6,552 bases of DNA from Anaerolineae bacterium (lineage in GTDB: Bacteria > Chloroflexota > Anaerolineae > B4-G1 > SLSP01): assembly GCA_016934645.1 (NCBI GenBank), contig JAFGSL010000109.1:1-6552 (forward strand), read 5' to 3'. The stretch's first letter is position 1, and each line of letters begins with the position of its first letter. The notes under the pieces are model-generated. The model was not told the origin of the DNA. It saw only the letters and a program-made list of their open reading frames with translations, and ran no database searches. Below are positions 1-4,900 of this stretch, piece by piece. Made by a program: the position numbers and the translations under genes.

Positions 1-1
1 G

Positions 2-1837
2 ATCGGTGAGCAATTCGAGGAAGACCTTTTGCTCCATCTCTTCACCAGCACGCGCCGTCAGGAGTCGGAAGAAGCGTTGTGGCAGCACCTTGAGGAACTG
101 CGCAATGCCGACATGCTCCAGGAATTCGAGGATACAGAGCAGAGGTGGCACTATCGCTTCCGCCATGGCCTGGTTCAACAGGTGGCGTATGAGAATATGC
201 TGCTCGAAAAACGCCGCGAGTATCACGGTTTAGCAGGCGAATGGCTGGAAGCACAGCACGGCGATGATCTGGTGCGCTACTACGAAGTGCTGGCCCACCA
301 CTTCAGTCACAGCCTGCTGCGCGACAAGGCCCTGCTCTACCTGGACAAAGCGGCGCGCAAAGCACAACACGATTATGCCAATGAGGCTGCGCTGCGGTAC
401 TACGCCCAGGCGCTGGCGATGGAAGAACGCTGGGAATGGCGCAAGGGGCAAGTGGAGGTATTGTACATCCTGGGGCGGCGGGAGGAGGAACGCGCAGCAC
501 TGGAGCTCCTGCAAACGCTTGCGGGTGCGCCCGACTGCGACGTGGCTTACCTGTGGGGCCAGTACCACGAGGCCATTGGTGAGTTTGCACAGGCCCAACA
601 GGCGACTGAACGCGCGCTGGAGAATCAGCAGATTGACGCTCTGGGCCGGACGCGTTGCCTGGTTCAGCTTGGGGCCATCGCCCATCGGCTGGGCAACTAC
701 GAGCATGCCCAGGCATGGTATGATCAGGCCCTGTCGCTTTTCCGCGAGCGGGGCGTTTCCTTGGAAGGCGGTAAGCCCGTGCTGGCGCAGGCGCTGAATG
801 GTTTAGGTTCCATTTATCGCCAACAGGGGCGGTTCGACCGGGCCAAAACCTTCTATCAGCGCGCCTTAACGCTAGGCAGGAGCCATGGCGACCGTTTGCA
901 TGAAGCGCGAGCGCTCAGTAGCTTAGGCGCTACCGCCTTCTATGGACAGCATTTTGACGAGGCGCGGGACTATTATCACGACGCCCTAGAGATATATCGT
1001 GCCATTGGCGACCGTGCCGGAGAAGGGACGTGTTTGTACAATTTGGCGACCCTCATGCGTGGAGTAGGAGATTACAGCCAGGCGCGACAGCATTACGCCG
1101 CTGCCCTGACAATGCAGCAGGCCATTGGCAATCGCTGGGAAGAGCTCAACGTCTGGAACGACCTGGGTAACTTATATCAAGAGTTGGGAGACTCAGCCAC
1201 CGCCCGGACATATATGCAGCGTGGTTTGGCTTTAGCCCAAGAGATCGGCGATGAGGCAGGGCAAGCCTATATTCTGGCAAGTTTGGGGCTGGTTATCTAC
1301 GACGAAGGCGAGCTGGAAACAGCGCAAACGTTACTTGTGCAAGGATTGAGTCTGGCTGAGAAAGAAAATGACCGGCGTCTGGTGAGTTATTTCCTTAGCT
1401 ATCTGGGCATGGTTGCGTTATCGATGGAGAATACTGCAATCGCTTCGACGTATGCCCAGAAAGCCCTGAACCTTCGGCAGGAGTTAGGCCTACGCACACT
1501 TGCTGTGGACGATCTGGCAACCCTGGCCACAATCTATATGCAAACTGATCGTCTGGCCGAGGCTCTGGATTACGTGCGGCAGGCCTTGCAGATTTTGCAC
1601 GAATGTGAGGGGGTGGGGCCAGAATTTCCTCAGCGCGACGGTTTTATCTGTTACCAAGTACTATCCGCTGCCGGGCAACTCGAAGCTGCTCACAACGCTT
1701 TACTTTCGGCTCATGCTGTAGTGATGGCACGCGCCGATAAGATCGCGGATCCTGCCCTGCGCCGCTCGTTCTTGGAACAAGTGTCGGCCAATCGAGAGAT
1801 TGTGCAGGCGTATGAGAAGATAGAACGCGCCGCGTGA
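2..1837 (+). CDS. C-terminal part of STAND/AAA-type ATPase-TPR signalling protein (5' partial)
   Basis: The frame is open to the left edge, so the true start lies upstream; an internal TTG at 29 is not a credible start, because the nine codons before it (IGEQFEEDL) fit the 'VIG-x-x-F-x-x-x-LL' segment found after the NTPase core in such proteins. Numbering residues from codon 29: 40-75 (RWHYRFRHGLVQQVAYENML, then an Arg-rich helix) resembles the helical segment that links the ATPase/winged-helix part to the TPRs in Chloroflexota and actinobacterial AAA/guanylate-cyclase or LuxR/SARP-type regulators. Residues 207-524 are a TPR array. Residues about 556-600 (ADPALRRSFLEQVSANREIV) match the tail I recall for this family. 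The protein is cytosolic, with no signal peptide or membrane segment. The TPRs probably bind a partner or gate the ATPase. The effector domain (cyclase, kinase or DNA-binding) lies outside the window, so the exact class is open. Stop TGA at 1835-1837. Confidence 0.85.
   Translation: MGEQFEEDLLLHLFTSTRRQESEEALWQHLEELRNADMLQEFEDTEQRWHYRFRHGLVQQVAYENMLLEKRREYHGLAGEWLEAQHGDDLVRYYEVLAHHFSHSLLRDKALLYLDKAARKAQHDYANEAALRYYAQALAMEERWEWRKGQVEVLYILGRREEERAALELLQTLAGAPDCDVAYLWGQYHEAIGEFAQAQQATERALENQQIDALGRTRCLVQLGAIAHRLGNYEHAQAWYDQALSLFRERGVSLEGGKPVLAQALNGLGSIYRQQGRFDRAKTFYQRALTLGRSHGDRLHEARALSSLGATAFYGQHFDEARDYYHDALEIYRAIGDRAGEGTCLYNLATLMRGVGDYSQARQHYAAALTMQQAIGNRWEELNVWNDLGNLYQELGDSATARTYMQRGLALAQEIGDEAGQAYILASLGLVIYDEGELETAQTLLVQGLSLAEKENDRRLVSYFLSYLGMVALSMENTAIASTYAQKALNLRQELGLRTLAVDDLATLATIYMQTDRLAEALDYVRQALQILHECEGVGPEFPQRDGFICYQVLSAAGQLEAAHNALLSAHAVVMARADKIADPALRRSFLEQVSANREIVQAYEKIERAA
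647..1600 (+). other. TPR array, about eight repeats at 40-residue spacing
   Basis: Numbering from codon 29, the 'L-G/A-x-x-Y' signature recurs at residues 213-214, 259-260, 299-300, 339-340, 379-380, 419-420, 459-460 and 499-500. After the first interval (46 residues) the step is exactly 40. Each unit continues with G-x-[YF]-x-x-A and then Y-x-x-AL (for example YDQAL, YQRAL, YHDAL, YAAAL, YAQKAL, YVRQAL), the helix A/helix B pattern of TPRs, followed by an inter-repeat turn often containing [IL]G[DN]. Weaker TPR-like helices lie before the array at about 102-130 and 172-197. The 40-residue step, rather than 34, is typical of the TPR_12 type seen in bacterial signalling ATPases. The array likely forms a superhelical protein-binding surface; the ligand cannot be inferred. 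Confidence 0.88.
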
Positions 1838-1859
1838 CGGCATCGCGCTGTCACGCGGC
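1829..1859 (+). terminator. Perfect 10-bp inverted repeat overlapping the TPR-gene stop codon
   Basis: GCCGCGTGAC (1829-1838) pairs perfectly with GTCACGCGGC (1850-1859). The 11-nt interval can add one G-U and two G-C pairs, leaving a 5-nt loop. The TGA stop is inside the left arm. No T-run follows on either strand, so it is not a canonical intrinsic terminator. It may stop transcription with a factor, or protect the 3' end of the mRNA. The structure is seen directly; its role is inferred. Confidence 0.5.
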
Positions 1860-1907
1860 ACAGAGGGATTACTTCACATTAAGGCAAAAGCCGCACAACC
1901 ACGCTCG

Positions 1908-1928
1908 GCGCCCCCGTCTCGGGGGCGC
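1908..1928 (+). terminator. GC-rich hairpin, UCU loop, in the convergent gap (plus-strand reading)
   Basis: A perfect 9-bp stem, GCGCCCCCG (1908-1916) with CGGGGGCGC (1920-1928), closes a TCT loop. It lies 70 bases after the plus-strand stop, between two convergent genes, where a terminator is expected. It is followed on the plus strand by AAAATGC rather than a T-run, so it departs from the classic intrinsic terminator. Its core CCCGTCTCGGG (1913-1923) is the exact reverse complement of the core of the next hairpin. Confidence 0.5.
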
Positions 1929-1954
1929 AAAATGCACATTCCGGGCAACCATAG

Positions 1955-1977
1955 CCCGTTCCCGAGACGGGAACGGG
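1955..1977 (-). terminator. GC-rich hairpin downstream of the metallopeptidase gene (minus-strand reading)
   Basis: A perfect 10-bp stem, CCCGTTCCCG (1955-1964) with CGGGAACGGG (1968-1977), closes an AGA loop on the plus strand, which is UCU in the minus-strand transcript. It begins only 12 bases beyond the TAA stop (1990-1992) of the minus-strand gene, a usual position for a transcription terminator. No T-run follows in the minus-strand reading. Termination is inferred from position and stem strength. Confidence 0.52.
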
Positions 1978-1989
1978 AGCGTCGCTGCG

Positions 1990-4900
1990 TTATTTCACTC
2001 TCAAGACCAACGGCAGATAAACGCAGGCTGCAGGTTTGAGGGTTATTTCATTGAGCTGCCGATTATCCCACACTGCCGTTGGTACCATCGGTTGTCCGGC
2101 GACGAAGAACATGACTGTATCTCCCAGGTTCCCACAGTTTGATGTGACACCGTCATTCGCAAAGACATCCACAACGTAAACCACCTGTCCTTCCCACGCG
2201 CGTGTGATGCCACGCCCGCATACCGTGCCCTTGATGCGCGCCTCAACGGTCATGTCTACATCTGGTGTGAAGGTTGTATTGCCTAACAGCAGGCCGTAGA
2301 ACGTATCCGGTGGAGAGGCAAGGGTGCTGTCCTCTGGGAGCATAGACGCCATCAGAGCGGTGGCGTTGCTCAGGTACAATGTTATGGTCTGCGAGACGTT
2401 GATCCAGTAACCGTGGTTGAATTCCAGCGTTGTCAGGTCGTTGACCCATTCCGGTGCGACGACATCGTAGACTTTCCACGGGTCGTCGGGATCGTCGGCT
2501 TCGTAACCGTACACGGTAGTGTAGTAACCGCTGATTGAGAGCAAGGCCTGCGTGACCGGTTGGGCGCCACGGACCGAATAAGCCATCAGGTTCCAGCCGG
2601 GGCCGGACAGGACCGTCTGGACGCCGGCCATCAGGGCGTAGATGCCCGTGCCCTGGCTGGGGGCGGAGGCCATATTGTAGGGAGTATTCAACACCGTATC
2701 CAGCACGGTCCAGGTACTGCCATCCCAGAAGTAGATGACCAGGTCGTTCTCGTCTACCCCTGCTGCCAGCACGTCGCTGCCCAGGTATTGGATGCTGAGC
2801 GACCCGGTAAGGGGAGGTGTCTCGGTGAGGAAGCCGGTCGCAACCAGGTTGTAGGCCGGCCCGACTGCGGTGCGCCCCGGCGGTGGATCGGGCAATCCTG
2901 CCATCGTTTGGATCGTGAAGAACTGACCTTCGGCAAAGGTGATGACGTCCGACAGATACAGAATCATCTGTCCATCGGGTGACACCATGGGCGCTTCTCC
3001 TGCTTGTAACAAGCCGATGCCGCCTGCCCGCGCCGGGCCAATACCACCCGCCCGCGCTGGACCAATGCCGCCCGCGCGGGCCGGACCGGGGTTGCCGCCG
3101 ATGCTGTAGTTCACCAACGTCTCGCGGCGGGGGGACGTCTCGCTGGCGGATTCATCCACCCACACCTGTATATGCCCGCTCATAGCCGGATAATCCAACA
3201 TCAGTGTGCCGCTGTACTGTCCCATCACTTCTCCTTCCACAGGGGGAAAGTAGGATAAAGTGGTTGTGGTGAAGGCTGTGCCGTATTCGGGATAGACCCG
3301 CGTCTTGATCAGCAATGCCTCGCTGACCAGACCCGTTACCTGGATGTTGAAGGTGGTGGAGTTGACAGGGGTGAGTTGGATAACAGGTTGCCAGGCGGCA
3401 TTCTCCTTCAGGGTCAGGCGTTCGTCGCCCGCGGCGATGATTTCGCAGCCGAACTGGGCGCGGGTGTTATCGAAGACGCACAGGCGTTCGCCGGGCCGCG
3501 CGCCGCGCGCGGTCACGCGGTTCTGCCCACCGATGGGGCTGCCCAGGTCGTAGATGTAGTCGAAGTCGTCGGGGCCGGGCTGCGCGACATCGTCCGCATC
3601 GCGCAGGAGGAAGGCGCGCGCTTCGGAGGAGCTGACCACGCCGTTCTCGTAGTCCAGGTAGAAGGTGGGATCCTCGATGGTATCTTGCGCCTGCGCGGGC
3701 GCGACAATCTCCACGGTGGTGAATTCGAAGGGCATCTGTGAGGGGCCGTCGTTGGCGAGGGTGGGGGTGATGAGCCAGGGATACCAGGCGCGCAGCGTCT
3801 CCCACTCCGTGCGACCGAGCGTCTTGGCTGCCAATGTCTGGCTGCAGGCAGTGGTCCAATGCAGCGTGTCGGAGATGAACTCGGTGTTGTCGATGGCATA
3901 GACGTCGCCCATCGCGCTGCCGGTGCAGGTGTCCTGGGGCACCAATAGATCGTCTTCGTTCAGGCCGATGTAGACATCGTACTGGTAGAGCAGGTAGTGG
4001 CTGAGTTCGTGGGCGAGGATAAGGGGCCAGTCTTCACCGATACTTGTTGTGGGATCGCCGTAGCGATTCCAGGTGGCGCCCATCCGAATCTGGCCTGGAC
4101 CGTAGGTGAGGGTGTGTTCCTGCCCATCGATAGTGACAGTTTCGGTGACAATGTCTGTAAGCAGTCCACCGATGTGGGCAAAGGGGCGCAGGTGGTTGGT
4201 GGCCTGTACCGCGATGTGGGATGACGCCCAATAGTCGGCGTTCTGGTGCACGGTGACGTGGCCCAGGGCGACCTGCCCGTTGGTGAAATCGTAGAGATGG
4301 GCGGAAGCACGCTGGAGGTCGACGGCCAACTGTTGCAGGTAGAGGGGATCGTTGTGCGCGTCCCACTCCAGGGAGACGTTCAGGTCGAAGAGCACTAGCG
4401 GGTGCTGCGCGGTGACGGTGAGGACCTGCACGCCGGGTTCGGAGACGGTGAGGGCATCCACACCATCCGTGGTAGGCGTCCCGCTGGTGTGGTAGACGGT
4501 GTAGCCACCGAGATAATCCCCGGCCCACGTCGCGCCGGAGAGCGTCAGGTCGTTGGCGTTGTCGCTGGCATCCGTCCCGGGATTCTCGGGATCGTCAAAC
4601 GACCAGGAAGCCGCCAAATCAGAATCGTTTGTGTCCAATAATCCGTACATCTCGTCCAGGATTTGGTCTTCGGTGAGGACCGCTTTCCAGATACGGACTT
4701 CATCTAGCCTGCCTTTGAAGAAATCACCTCCGTCTTGATCACGGCCCAGCGCCAGGCTACCGCCCGGCGAGATGACGGTATCGATTGCCAGTGTGCCTGT
4801 ATATGCCGCAACACCATCCTTGTACAGCTTCACCTGTCCATCGATGCTGCGCCAGGTGACGGCGAGGTGGTGCCACAGCCCATCGGTGACGGTGACAGGT

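Noticed and set aside
29..31. TTG at 29 as the start of the TPR protein
   Set aside because: The frame is open to the left edge, and the nine upstream codons fit the family pattern, so the gene starts outside the window.
1908..1977. Ends of a small transposable element (inverted hairpins as terminal repeats)
   Set aside because: No target-site duplication is visible, only 70 bases are spanned, and each arm is itself a hairpin at a position expected for terminators.
1834..2142. 102-residue plus-strand open frame overlapping the TPR-gene stop
   Set aside because: It runs through all the inverted repeats and then antisense into the end of the minus-strand gene. It has no domain-like composition and no clear ribosome binding site.
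3016..3087. CRISPR or minisatellite outside a gene
   Set aside because: The units are contiguous with no spacers, in frame, and vary only at third codon positions, so this is a protein repeat.
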